Shown one piece after another: positions 1-10,900 of a stretch of DNA of 64,000 bases (position 1 is its first letter; every line of letters starts with the position of its first letter). The stretch covers positions 53,110,001 through 53,174,000 of the forward strand of contig JAQMRL010000006.1 of the NCBI GenBank assembly GCA_035578175.1, read 5' to 3'. This stretch comes from Catonia carolina. Its lineage: Eukaryota > Arthropoda > Insecta > Hemiptera > Achilidae. A model generated the notes under the pieces. The model was not told the origin of the DNA. It searched no databases and was given only the letters and a program-made list of their open reading frames with translations. The position numbers and the translations under genes are program-made.

Positions 1-590
1 ACCATAAAATTGAAACTCGAAACTTAAATTAGGTAGGCCTACTTTTAGTGGACCCGTCACGAATATTTCATCAAAATCAGTCACCCGAAAGGAGTGTAAT
101 AGTTTATTCCAAAAATCCACTTTTTTGCGATTTTTTTCAAAAACAGCTGCTACGATATTTTTAAAAATCGCCTTTTTTACTAAATGTTTTGTGCTTTACA
201 AATAGGGTAAGAGCAACGTCTGCTGAAATTCTTCGGAGGGCTGTGATTTCGTGGTAATTTTTTTTTAGATATTGGCCTTAATATGCATTTTGGATAAAAG
301 CGTATATAATTAAAGTTGTAGGAAATTAAAAGATCTACAACTTTTTTTTAAAGAATTTTTCTCCACAGACCCTAGTTTACCCTGAAAGAGTGATTTTCCG
401 TATTTTTAAGCCTAACTGAGGTTTATTTTCATTTTGCGTCTTTCACTCATGATTAGAATTAGGTTTTGTTTTATGAGGTTAGTTTTTTTGTTTATTTCTA
501 ATGTTTTATTACTAATAGGTACTAGGTTATATTTTTCATTATTTGCATTGGCAAGAGAAAGTCGTGTGAGTGTTTCACACCAGATATTTT
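1..590 (+). repeat. HA repeat copy 1 (cut by window edge)
   Basis: This is the 3' two-thirds of HA. It ends in GGCAAGAGAAAGT, then the hairpin GTGTGAGTGTTTCACAC and CAGAT. HA is the dominant non-autonomous element of the window, about 0.9 kb. Full copies run from ACTTTCTCTTGCC to CACCAGATTTTTT. No coding capacity is seen. Confidence 0.8.
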
Positions 591-963
591 ATAATGTTTA
601 GTTTAGCGTCAATTAATGATTTCCTGTGTTTTTCTCATTAAAAACGGTAAAAACGGGATTTTTTTTTAAAGATTGAGGTCTTAATATGAATTTCACATCA
701 AAAGTCTATGTAATCAAAGTTAAAAAAAATTAAAACACCTACAACTTTTATTTCAAAAACGTTTTTTACACAGCCTAGTTTAGCGTCAATTAGCGATTTT
801 CCTATGTTAATTTCTACAGTGTTTTATTTTGCGTCATTCACTCATGATTAAAATTAGGAATCTTATTCTACATGTTTTCTCTAATGATTAAAATGTAGGT
901 TATAATTTATAATTACTTACATTGCCAAGAGAAAGTTATCGCAGCCTTTTACACCACATTTTC
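591..963 (+). repeat. HA repeat copy 2, 3' fragment
   Basis: It starts in the middle of the HA consensus (TTTAGCGTCAATTA) and ends with a degraded GCCAAGAGAAAGT and hairpin region. It lies head-to-tail between two other HA copies, so the three form a tandem-like cluster. Confidence 0.7.
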
Positions 964-965
964 AT

Positions 966-2470
966 GTTCTCTTACCTGTATGAATGTACTATAGGAAGGA
1001 AAGTAGGTATTGGTTTCACGTCGATTTTTCGAAATCGAGTTTTCACCGGATATACAAGTTTTCAGACCCCCTGAACCCAAAAAACATGTTTTTAACGATT
1101 GGTCTGTGTGTTTGTGAACAAAATATCCCAAAACGGAACATTGTACGAAGTTAGAATTTGAAACTTAAGTTTGGTACCACTAAAGGAACCGACACGAACA
1201 TTTTCATTAAAATCGGTCAACCGGAAGTAGTAGTTTATTCGTGTAATTTTTCACTTTTTTGTAATTTTCAAAAACGGCTCCTACGATATTTTTAAAAATC
1301 GCCTCATTTACTACATGTTTTATGCGCTACAAGATAGGGTAGGCTCCATGTCTGCTGAATTCTTGGGGAGGCTGTACTCTCATTAAAAAATGGTTATTTT
1401 AAGATTGCGGCCTTAACCCTTTACAGGGCAGTACTACAGGAGAAAATATATATGTCGTGAAACGTTAAATTTTGCTGTACAGAGACTTGAATAATGTATT
1501 TCTAGGGCCAGAAAAGTAAGATATTTCTTCGTCTTGATGTTAAGCCCTAGTAAATATACTTATCAAGGAAAGTTTTTTGTAATGGTAATCACATAATGTT
1601 TAGTGGTAAGAATGCTTATCAAAACAACATTTAGTACTACATAACAAATAAAATGTGTAGAATAACTTACTTTAACTTCATATTAGCATGAATGCGTGCT
1701 TTCCCGTGAAAAACTAGAATTTTCTAAACACTGTACAAAAGTAACAAAACAACACGGTAGCGTACGCTGGTATGAATCCTTACCACATTCGTGCACTCAC
1801 GAAGAAAATGGTCGCTGCGCGCTAATTTCAATAAGTAGATAGCCACTTACTAGAGAACATCTAAAACACCAAACAATGCAAATAAGGTTCAACTGCATAG
1901 CTTATTCTTCAGTTAAATCGCCAGTGGTAAGTATGGTATTGCCAGTGGTAAGTATACTTACCAAAGACCTACAAAGGGTTAATATGCATTTTAAGGCGAA
2001 ACTGTATATAGGCTAATTAATGTTGTAGAAAATTTAAAAACCTATAACGTTTATTTCAAACATTTTTTTGTATAATCCTTAGTTTAGCGGTAATTAGTGA
2101 TGTTCTTCTTTTTTTTTCATAAAAATCTGTAAAAAATTGATTTTTTAAGATATCAGTCTTGGTATGTATTTTACGATAAAAGTGTTTATAATATAATTTA
2201 TTGGAAATTAAAAGATCAAAAACATTTTTATTTCAAGCATTTTTCTCTACAGAGAAAAATAGTTTAGCGTTAAGGAGTAATTTTTTCGTAGACTATTATA
2301 TTAAGCCGAACACTAACGTTGATTTTCATTTTGCATAATTCACTAATGATTAAAATTTTAGGTTATGTTTTTTGTTTATTTCTAATATTTTATTACTAAT
2401 GTTAAGTTAAATTGTTCATTATTTTCATTGGCAAGAGAAATTCGTGTGAGTGTTTCATACCCTGATTTTT
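966..2470 (+). repeat. HA repeat copy 3, interrupted by a TTAA-flanked MITE
   Basis: This is a full-length HA copy (CTCTTACCTGTATGAA to the 3' hairpin) split at the GCGGCC-TTAA-TATGCATTTT site by the 562-bp element at 1417-1978. Removing the insert and one TTAA restores the HA consensus. Confidence 0.8.
1417..1978. mobile_element. piggyBac-type MITE, 562 bp, with TTAA duplication
   Basis: TTAA lies directly on both sides (1413-1416 and 1979-1982). The ends are CCCTTTACAGGGC and, reversed, CCCTTTGTAGGTC (10 of 13 identical). The CCC…GGG termini with TTAA target are the piggyBac signature. No transposase frame is present. Internal repeats of GCCAGTGGTAAGTAT occur near the right end. It is nested in HA copy 3. 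Confidence 0.85.
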
Positions 2471-2844
2471 TTCTCTAATAACGATGATTTGATACTGTAG
2501 TTGGCCTGCCAATCGTTATTAATTACAACGTCGCAGATTCTAACATACATTCGCAGTCAAACCTTCAAAAATTAACAGTGAATTAATATTCAGGATTTAG
2601 TATGCATAAACACAAACGATACTGTTCTTACTTTTTATTTATTTTATTAACCCCGATGATGTAGCATGTGATTTTAAAAATTGAAACAGTTATTGAACAA
2701 GATTCAATTTTCTTTTCGGCATTGTTACGTTTAAAATAATATGACGTAAAAAAGTTATTGGTATCAATTTTTAAAATTGTCATCAATCATTTTGTTTTGT
2801 CCGTCCGTCCGTTACACCCGGTTGTCACAAACTATAAGAGATAG
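2471..2844. other. Unique AT-rich intergenic stretch
   Basis: No open frame, splice pair or recognisable repeat was found. A short CCGTCCGTCCGT run occurs near 2803. It lies between HA copy 3 and the RC repeat. Confidence 0.5.
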
Positions 2845-3660
2845 CAACAAACGGTTTCCGGATTCGTATTCTACCAAAACTTAGTGACCGAAACTGCAAG
2901 AGATAGCAACAAATGGTTTTCAGATTCGTAATCTACACAAAAAGTTATTGACCCTGGATTGGATTTGAAGTTCCGGTTTAGACCGGAAGTGACCCAAAAC
3001 CGGAAGTCAAGAAGTCAAAGTCAGAAACTACGACAGATAGCAACAAACGATTTTCAGATTCGTAATCTACACAAAAAGTTAAATTGGGCCTGGATTGGAG
3101 TTGAAGTTCCGGTTTAGACCAGACTTGGCTTAAAACCGGAAGTCAAGAAACCAAAGTAGAAATTTAGAAACAAAAATTGTGTTATTTGATTCCTCTTAAA
3201 GAGTAGATACAGAAATCATTAGGTATGTAGTTCCGGTTTCAACCGGAAGTGGGAAGATACCAGGAGTCAAAAAGTCAAAGTCAGAAACTACAAGAGATAG
3301 CAACAAATGGTTTTCAGATTCGTAATCTAAACAAAAGTTATTGGACCAGGATTGGGTTTAAAATTCAGGTTTAGATCGGAAGTGGCCCAAAACCGGAAGT
3401 CAAGAATTTAAAGCCGGAATTGGGAAACAAAAATAGTATTGTTATCGATTCCTCTTAAAAAGTAGATACAGAAATCAATGTGTTTGTAGTTCCGGTTTCG
3501 ACCGGAAGTGGCCCGAAAGCAGATGTCAAGAAATAAAAGTCTGATTTTGGAAACAAAAATATTGTTATTCGATTCTACTTGAAGAGTAGATACAGAAATC
3601 ATTAATGGTTTTTGTCATAAGTCAAAGGTAAGTTTTTTAAAAATTGCCACCAGCCATGAG
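2845..3660. repeat. RC repeat: diverged tandem units with CCGG palindromes
   Basis: There are at least three diverged copies of a unit containing AGATAGCAACAAA, TTCAGATTCGTAATCTA and TTCCGGTTTAGACCGGAA (7-bp arms, 4-bp loop), ending in TAAAAATTGCCACCAG and CATGAGACG. A shorter copy with the same end is at 34500-34790. Function is unknown and it is probably non-coding. Confidence 0.7.
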
Positions 3661-3788
3661 ACGCGTTGTCTCCAGAATGGGATTTTTTAAATAGATTTAT
3701 TCGGTAATACTTCAATCGAACATTGTAATTAAAGAAAATTAATTATAAATATTACACTGATTATGCCTATGTAGAATAATATAATATA

Positions 3789-3816
3789 CTCCTTAATGGG
3801 TTTCCCCATTAAGGAG
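3789..3816. repeat. Perfect 12-bp-stem hairpin
   Basis: CTCCTTAATGGG pairs perfectly with CCCATTAAGGAG across a 4-base loop (TTTC). It is in unique sequence between RC and an HA fragment. No T-run or gene link is seen. Confidence 0.6.
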
Positions 3817-3917
3817 TTGACTAAAAATAACCTTTCATTCCTGTTTGTGACGTGTGAAAGTTCAGTTTGTTCACTGTACAGAAAGAGTACAAGGTGTGCC
3901 TAAAAAGATTTTCACTG

Positions 3918-4095
3918 AAAAATCTGGTTGTGAAACATACACACGACTTTTTCTAGCCAATATAAATAATTTAAAATGTAACTTACGTTTTATCATTAGT
4001 TAACAATGTAAAGTGGAAAATATGACCTAATTTAAATCATTTAATTTAATCATGAATGAATGAATGACGCAAATTAAAACCAACCTCGACTTGTT
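3918..4095 (-). repeat. HA fragment, minus orientation
   Basis: This is the inverted 3' end of HA (AATCTGG, degraded hairpin, TTTTCTAGCCAAT). Together with the plus-oriented 3' fragment at 4399-4655 it forms an inverted repeat around a mariner remnant. Confidence 0.7.
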
Positions 4096-4099
4096 GGAT

Positions 4100-4262
4100 T
4101 ACCGTACTAAGAAGTGCGATCCAAAATCTACGGTCTGGGAAACTGTTCACCATGACAACGAGCGTCCTTATATCATTGCCCGAAACAAAGAGAAGATTCA
4201 AGATTTGGTTTGGGAACTTTCTGATCACCCACCCTACAAGTCCTGACCTAGCACCAACAACG
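4100..4262 (+). pseudogene. Mariner transposase C-terminal remnant
   Basis: The translation contains TVHHDNERPYIIARNK, then a KIQDLVWEL stretch and HPPY, the mariner HDNARPH…HPPYSPDLAP block. A one-base insertion after HPPY shifts the rest (SPDLAPTT) to another frame. This is the second and third Asp region of a DD34D catalytic domain. Nothing upstream of it remains. Confidence 0.75.
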
Positions 4263-4375
4263 GCACCACCATCAACTATACCGGTGGGAAAATACTTTAA
4301 TATAAACTAAAAAAAATAATAAAAAATTGGGCGCCAGTTCTATCACCAGAGCATGAAAAAAATAAATAAATAAGA
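4255..4375 (+). repeat. RE repeat (also at 25115-25245 minus)
   Basis: GCACCACCATCAACT…CCGGTGGG…GGGCGCCAG…CAGAGCATGA is shared, inverted, with 25115-25245. It directly follows the mariner remnant and is probably the 3' end of that element. Confidence 0.55.
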
Positions 4376-4398
4376 TTATATTTTCTTGCTTTAAACTA

Positions 4399-4655
4399 AA
4401 TATTTAAGGAATACTAAACTTTTGTTTAGAGCATTTTTCTCTACAGAACCTAGTTTAGCGTTAAAGAGTGATTTTCCGTATTATTAAGCAAATCTGAGGT
4501 TGATTTTAATTTTGCATCATTCACTCATGATTAAAATAAGGTTATGTTTTTTGTTTATTTCTAATGTTTTAATACTAATGTTAGGTTACATTGGTCATTA
4601 TTTGCATTAGCAAGAGAAAATCGTGTGAGTGTTTCACTCCAGATTTTTTTATAAT
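4399..4655 (+). repeat. HA 3' fragment
   Basis: This is about 257 bp of the HA 3' end (GAGCATTTTTCTCTACAG, TTAGCAAGAGAAAAT, hairpin, CAGATTTTTTT). It is the plus arm of the inverted pair around the mariner remnant. Confidence 0.75.
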
Positions 4656-4891
4656 GAAACGGCCCTTGCTTTACGAATGTGCCTTGTAATTGTTCTGAAT
4701 ACAGGATAAAAATTTATTTTAAAATGAATAGAATATCGTATTGCATGAAGAATAGAGAACTATAAGTTGTGGTTTGCCTTTTATGTATTTTATATAATGT
4801 GCTGATTGATAACACAATTATTTCATGTCACTTTTTTAAGTAAACATGTTTTTTTATTGAAAAAATCACATTTACGAAAACAGTCTGGAGG

Positions 4892-4900
4892 TATAAAAAG
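4892..4900 (+). promoter_or_regulatory. TATA box of the microexon gene
   Basis: TATAAAAAG is a near-perfect TATA consensus, followed 28-31 bases downstream by a TCATCA stretch (4918-4923) that could hold the start site. It sits in non-repetitive sequence just upstream of the predicted non-coding exon 1. The link to the gene rests on position and on the donor at 5022, so the start site is inferred. Confidence 0.5.
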
Positions 4901-4919
4901 GGAACACCTGTCGCAGTTC

Positions 4920-5021
4920 ATCATCAATTAAATTTTAGAGTTAGTGAACAAATTCTCTTATGTTCTGATTAACGTAACAACGCTGGTCGCTTTGAATCTA
5001 TTGATTTCTTACATGATCCTG
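4920..5021 (+). other. Exon 1, 5' untranslated, of the microexon gene
   Basis: This is the predicted first exon, from the start region after the TATA box to a good donor (CTG|GTATGT at 5022). It contains two short upstream ORFs. The second begins with ATG at 5013, crosses the splice junction into exon 2 and ends at TAG 6524-6526, two bases before the main ATG. The 5' boundary is approximate. Confidence 0.45.
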
Positions 5022-5052
5022 GTATGTTTAGTGTGTGATTTCTTTTATTTTT

Positions 5053-5957
5053 ACTTTCTCTTGCCTATATGAATACGAAGGAAAGTATTGTTTTAATGTT
5101 GATTTTTCGAAATCGAGTTTTCACCGGATCTATACGTTTTCAGATCCCCTGAACCCAAAAAACATGTTTTTAGCGATTGGTCTGTGTGTGTTTGAACAGA
5201 ATATCTCAAGAAAGGAACATTGTACGAATTTAAAACTTGAAACTTAAGTTAGATACTACTAACGGACCCGACATGAACATTTTCATCAAAATCGGGCACC
5301 CGAAAGTAGTAGTTTATTCGTGTAATTTTTCACTTTTTTGCGATTTTTTCAAAAACGGGGTTTACGATTTTGTTAAAAATCACCTGGTTTACTAAATTTT
5401 TCATGCTCTACAAGATAGGGTAGGCGCCATGTCTGCTGAAATTCTTGAAGAGGCTGTTTTCATTTAAACAAATTGTTTTTTTAAGATTGCGGCTTTAATA
5501 TGCATTTTAGCGAAAAATGCATGCGGCAAAATTTGTAGAGAATTTAAAATTCTACAATTTTTTGTATAACGCTTAGTTGAGCGGTAATTAGCGATTTTCT
5601 GTTTTTTTCTCACGAAAACGTGTAAAAAAATCGATTTTTTTAAGATTTCAGCCTCAGCATGCATTTTACAAAAGTGTACATGATCAAATTTATAGAAAAT
5701 TAAAAGATCGACAACCTTTGTTTAAAGCATTTTTCTCTACAGAGCCTAGTTTAGCGTGAAAGAGTGGTTTGCCGTATTTTTAATCCAAACTGAGATTAAT
5801 TTTCATTTTGCGTCTTTCACTCATGATTAAAATTAGGTTATGTTTTTTAAGGTTAGTTTTTTGTTTATTTGTAATGTTTTATTACTAATATTAGGTTATA
5901 TTGTTCATTATTTGCATTGGCTAGAAAAAGTCGTGTGAGTGTTTCACACCAGATTTT
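5053..5957 (+). repeat. HA copy, full length (intron 1)
   Basis: It runs from ACTTTCTCTTGCC to the 3' hairpin and a T-run. The GT microsatellite position is short here (TCTGTGTGTGTTTG). It lies in the predicted first intron, 31 bp after the exon 1 donor. Confidence 0.85.
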
Positions 5958-5975
5958 TTTTTTTTTTTTTTTTTT

Positions 5976-6154
5976 ACTTTCTCTTGCCTATATGAATACG
6001 AAGGAGAGTATTGTTTTCATGTCGATGTTTCGAAATCGAGTTTTCACCTGTTCTACACGTTTTCAGACCCCCTGATCCAAAAAAACATGTTTTTAGCTAT
6101 TGGTGTGTTTGTGTGTGTGTGTCAAAAAAATATGTCAAAAACGGAACATCGTAC
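5976..6154 (+). repeat. HA 5' fragment
   Basis: A second HA begins after the T-run that ends the previous copy and stops at GGAACATCGTAC. This head-to-tail junction through poly(T) shows the preference for T-rich targets. Confidence 0.75.
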
Positions 6155-6500
6155 TTTCAACCCAAACTCTGTTTATAACTGTTATCACCAGCATAACTGC
6201 TGTTTATCACTGCTGTCTATAACGTTTCTGTGGGATATACTATAGTGCCATATTTTTCGGGCATGTTTTCAAGCGGTACTTCAGCTTGAAAAAACGCTCT
6301 GTGTGGCTTTATAGTTTTTCTTCAGTTGCCTATCCGTTTCAAATGTTGGCTAACGTATCTTGCATGGGTAACAAAATAAATTTTTACTCGACTTAAAATA
6401 AATGCATCATGATTTGACCTATTTAAACATCAGTCAGTAAATTTGAACTGTATAACTGTAAAATATTGAATAATTAAGAAGTACATTTGAAATATTTCAG
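6155..6500. other. Intron 1 remainder, unique sequence
   Basis: No repeat family or coding frame is evident. It ends in the AATATTTCAG acceptor of exon 2. Confidence 0.4.
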
Positions 6501-6629
6501 GTTACATCATCTTCAGAAGTTTTTTAGAATGATGCATCTCGGAAGAATTGCTTTTGGAGTATTTCTTATAATTACCTTGATGCTAATACCAGCAGTTTAT
6601 TCTCGTATAACACGACATGATATATTTCC
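6501..6629 (+). CDS. Exon 2, signal-peptide exon (coding from 6529)
   Basis: The acceptor is AATATTTCAG|GTTACA and the donor is TTTCC|GTATGT. Two adjacent in-frame ATGs (6529, 6532) open the protein. The coding part is MMHLGRIA…LIPAVYS followed by RITRHDIF and two bases of a Pro codon. It shows a positively charged n-region, a 15-residue hydrophobic core and a V-Y-S cleavage motif, so a cleavable signal peptide is expected. It ends in phase 2, which sets the phase of the next eleven exons. Confidence 0.8.
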
Positions 6630-7943
6630 GTATGTAATATTTATCTCAAATTTCCAATTAAATTACTTCTTTAACTTTATTTTTTCAGTCGGTTAAATTT
6701 TATCTTCACTATTTAGGTTATATTTTTTTCTGATAAAAGAATTTTTACAACAGGGAGGTCCATTTTGTAAAATTGTTAACATTGTAACTCGAAGCTCAAT
6801 TGAGGATCTTTATAAACAAAATTGCTACAAATACCACCTCAGGTTGCAGTTTTAAGTTCATAGAACAACCGAATTTTCTGATAAACCTACCTTCTAGTCA
6901 GTGCAACTTCATAATATGTTTTCAACCCTTGCCATTACAGTTCAAAATCAATCCTAGTTACAATGATTAAGGATTTGATATTTTTTTATAACCCCATCCA
7001 GGAGACTCCAAAAGTTTTTTATAACCCCATCCAGGAGACTCCAAAAGAGAGTAATGCAAAAGGGGGACAATGTCAAGATAAAACTGATTAGTTAAATTTT
7101 AACTATGCTATTCATCACTTACCAAAAATTAATATATTAATTACTACTACTAACGTACTTACATCTATAAGCTTGTCATCAACTCCTAACGTACAATATT
7201 TGTCTCAACGTTTAATTAGAACTCATATATTTTTCAATGAAATGAAAAACAGCTTACTAACTACAAATATTAACTTACAGACTAGAAAAAAATTCTTAAA
7301 ACAGTATGTTTGGAGTGAAGCATTATACGGGAGTGAAACGTGGGTGTTAGGGGCTGTAGAAAGGAAGTGGATAGAAGCTTTTGAAATGTGGTGTTATAGG
7401 AAAATGTTAAAGATTAGGTGGGTGGACAAAAAGTAATTTAGAGGTTCTTAGATGAGTGGATGAAAAAAGAAGTATATGAAGTATCTTACCAGAAGAACGG
7501 ATAGGCTAGTGGGGCATATCTTGAGACATCCGGGTATTGGGTTATCAATAATGGAGGGTAATATTGAGGGAGGGAATTGTTGGGGGAGGCAAAGGTTAGA
7601 ATATATAAAGTAAATGACACACGATGTAGGGTGTTACAGGTATGTAGATATGAAACGACTTGTGCAAAATATAACAGCTCTGAGAACTGCATCGAACCAG
7701 TCGAGAGACTGATGACAAAAAATATATTTTTCAACCAAAACCTATGTATTTAGAAAAAAATTCACGTACTTTGTAAATATTCCATCACTCGAGTATTTTT
7801 ACTTTCTCTTGCCTATACGAACATATAGGAAGGAAACTATTGTTTCCATGTCGATTTTTCGAAATCGATTTTTCACCGGATCTACACGTTTTCAGACCCC
7901 TGAACACAAAAACATGTTTTTATCGATTGGTCTGTGTGTGTGG

Positions 7944-7979
<36 letters not shown>

Positions 7980-10900
7980 ACAGAATATCTCATAAACGAA
8001 ACATCGTACGAACTTGAAACTTAAGTTACATACTACTATCGGACCCGACACGAACATTTTTATCAAAATCGATCAACCGGAAGTAGTAGTTTATTCGTGT
8101 CATTTTTCACTTTTTTGCGATTTTCTCAAAAACTGGTTTCTTTTAAATCACCTCATTTACTAAATTTTTTATGCTTTACAAGATAGGGTAGGCGCCACAT
8201 CTGCTTAAATTCTTGGAGAGGCTGTTTTTTTCGTAAAAACATTGTTTTTTTTTTAAGATTGCGACTTTAATATTCATTTTATCGCAAAAATGTATAATAA
8301 AAGTGGTAGAAAATTTAAAAACCTACAACTTTTAGTTGAAACAATTTTTTTTTATGACGCTTATTTTAGCGGTGATTAGCGATTTTCTCAAGAAAACTTG
8401 TAAAAAATCGATTATTTTATAAGATTTCAGCCTTAGAATGCATTTTACGACAAAAAAGTATATGATAAAATTTATAGGAAATTAAAAGATCTACAACTTT
8501 TATTCAGAGCATTTTTCTTTCTAGTTTAGCGTGAAAGAGTGATATTCCGTATTTTTAAGCCAAACTGAGGTTGATTTTCATTTTGCGTCTTTCATTTATG
8601 ATTAAAATTACCTAGGTTATGTTTATGGAGGTTAGTTTTTTTTTGTTTATTTCTAATGCTATATTACTAATGTTATAGTCCAGCCTATGTTAGTTTGCTC
8701 CTAATGTAAACAAATAATGACGTCACTGAGCATGCGCATTAGACTATATCGAAATGTGTACACGCTGATTAAAAAGTAACAACAAAATACTTTCAAAAGT
8801 ATTTAAATAGAAAATACTTTTAAAAGTATTTTTCTAAATGAAATTGTTAGGCCTACATCATAGCATGACTGATGTTTTTAGTACTTTAAGTAGGTATAAT
8901 TTAAAAAATAGTTAACTTTATAGGAATACGACATCTGTAAAGTGGTAGACTCTAGCGTGCACCCTGTAGTAGGTGGCTTTTGTTTGTTGACACTAGGAGC
9001 AAACTAACAACGGCTCAACTGTAGGTTATATGTAGGTTATACTTTACCCGATTATATTGTTAATTATTGCAAGAGAAAGTCGTGTGAGTGTTTCACACCA
9101 GATTTTTTTTTTAGAAATTTTATTTTATACTATACCAAGATATTAACTGTCTTTAACGTTGTTTGTTTGAATAGGCTGACAGGGGAGTACAGTGCTAATC
9201 ACTCGGAGCCTTCTGGACTACTAGCGTACGTACGACAAATTCTTAATTTTGGTCGTTTGCTTTATATAAGGTGGTAGTCAACTCAAGAAGATGATTTCTT
9301 TTTAATTTTGATTGTTTTTGCATTTATTTGAAGTTTAAAATTTTCTGAATCACATCATAAGTGTTTATTTGTATGTTGACAAAAATTTATAAAAACATTT
9401 GTTTAAAATAAAGCTCACTAGCAAGGCGAGAGAAATTATTCCTTAAACTTTAAATGAAGTTTTCTGGAAATGTGTTTTTGCATGATTGTACATTCTCGGG
9501 AATTAAATATTCTGGTTTGTATTGAAGGTATTTGGATGATTTTTTTTCAAATGTTTCTAATTTCTTGCTCTACTATCTGTCGAATGATTATTACAAAAAA
9601 ACTTAGTAGGGATTTAGTTAAAAAATAATTTGTGAATACACAAAATAAATGTTTCTGAAAATATGGTTTCTCTTAAATTAATTTCTTGTAAGAAAAATAC
9701 ATACAATAGCATACAACAGATAATAGACAGTAATTTTCTGCATTTTTTAGCACAAGAATCATGTTGATATCTTTCTTGGTTCCTGAGATATTTGATTCCC
9801 CGTAAAAGCCCGCTTTTCCTCCCCGACCGTTATATTAGGGGCTGTAATTATTTTTTTGGCCTGGTTCAAGTGGTAGATTATTACTAGTAAATTACTCTTC
9901 ATTTAAAATATATAATTATACATTATAGCCTGCAGTTTTCATTTTCATTTTCTGGGTTGACTACCCCTTAAATAATTTTTAGTTAAGTTAAAATTAAAAT
10001 ATAATTGCTAAATTATACAACGTTAAAATATTATAACGTTTGTTACAGGTTCTTGTGGAACCTGTTCAAAAATATATGGTAAAACTGTATTTTAAATTTA
10101 TATCAAGTAATTATATAGTAATAACAAATTAATAAATTATTACGATTACAACTACTATTAATTTACAATCAACCTACTTAAACTAAATTGATTACAAAAT
10201 TTTATTAAACAAATAGATCTAAACTTAACTAAAAATAAAATAATTAAATATGACAATTTACAATTAATAAATTGTATCTGGGTTACATCTAGATCGAAGA
10301 CTCACGTGGAGAAGTCATATATGGGCGAAACGAAAGCAACTTGGGCTGAAGTTACGTCAATTATTCTGGCTCTTAGGCAGTAGGTCTCAACTCTCCCTTG
10401 AAAATAAAGTACTCGTATACAAAGTAATACTCAAACCAATTTGGACGTATGGGTTAGAGCTATGGGGTACAGCTAGTTCATCAAATATAGAAATACTGCA
10501 GCGCTTTCAATCAAAATGCCTGAGACTGATCACTGCAGCCCCATGGTACGTAACAAATGAAATACTACACAATGACCTAAACCTGCCCTTCATAAAAGAA
10601 GAAATTAAACAACATAGTGAAAAACATTTACAAAAACTAGAAGACCATCAGAATCCATTAGCGATTAGCCTCCTTGACAACAGCGAAGATACTCACAGAC
10701 TGAAACGCTTTAAACCATTGGACTTACCTCTACGATTTTGTTAGTCATTTAAAACTTTTTTTTATCTTTTCTACTTCAACTCCTAATCATCGGCATCTCA
10801 TAATTGGCGTCATTTTCATCTCCTTCACAATTTTTCCAATACGCAGACTGTTTTGACGTATAAAAACTGGACGGCGTACAGCTGTGTGCACATTGAGACA

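Noticed and set aside
2845..3600. CRISPR-like spaced repeats
   Set aside because: Repeats are diverged, irregularly spaced and in a eukaryotic context with spliceosomal introns and SINEs.
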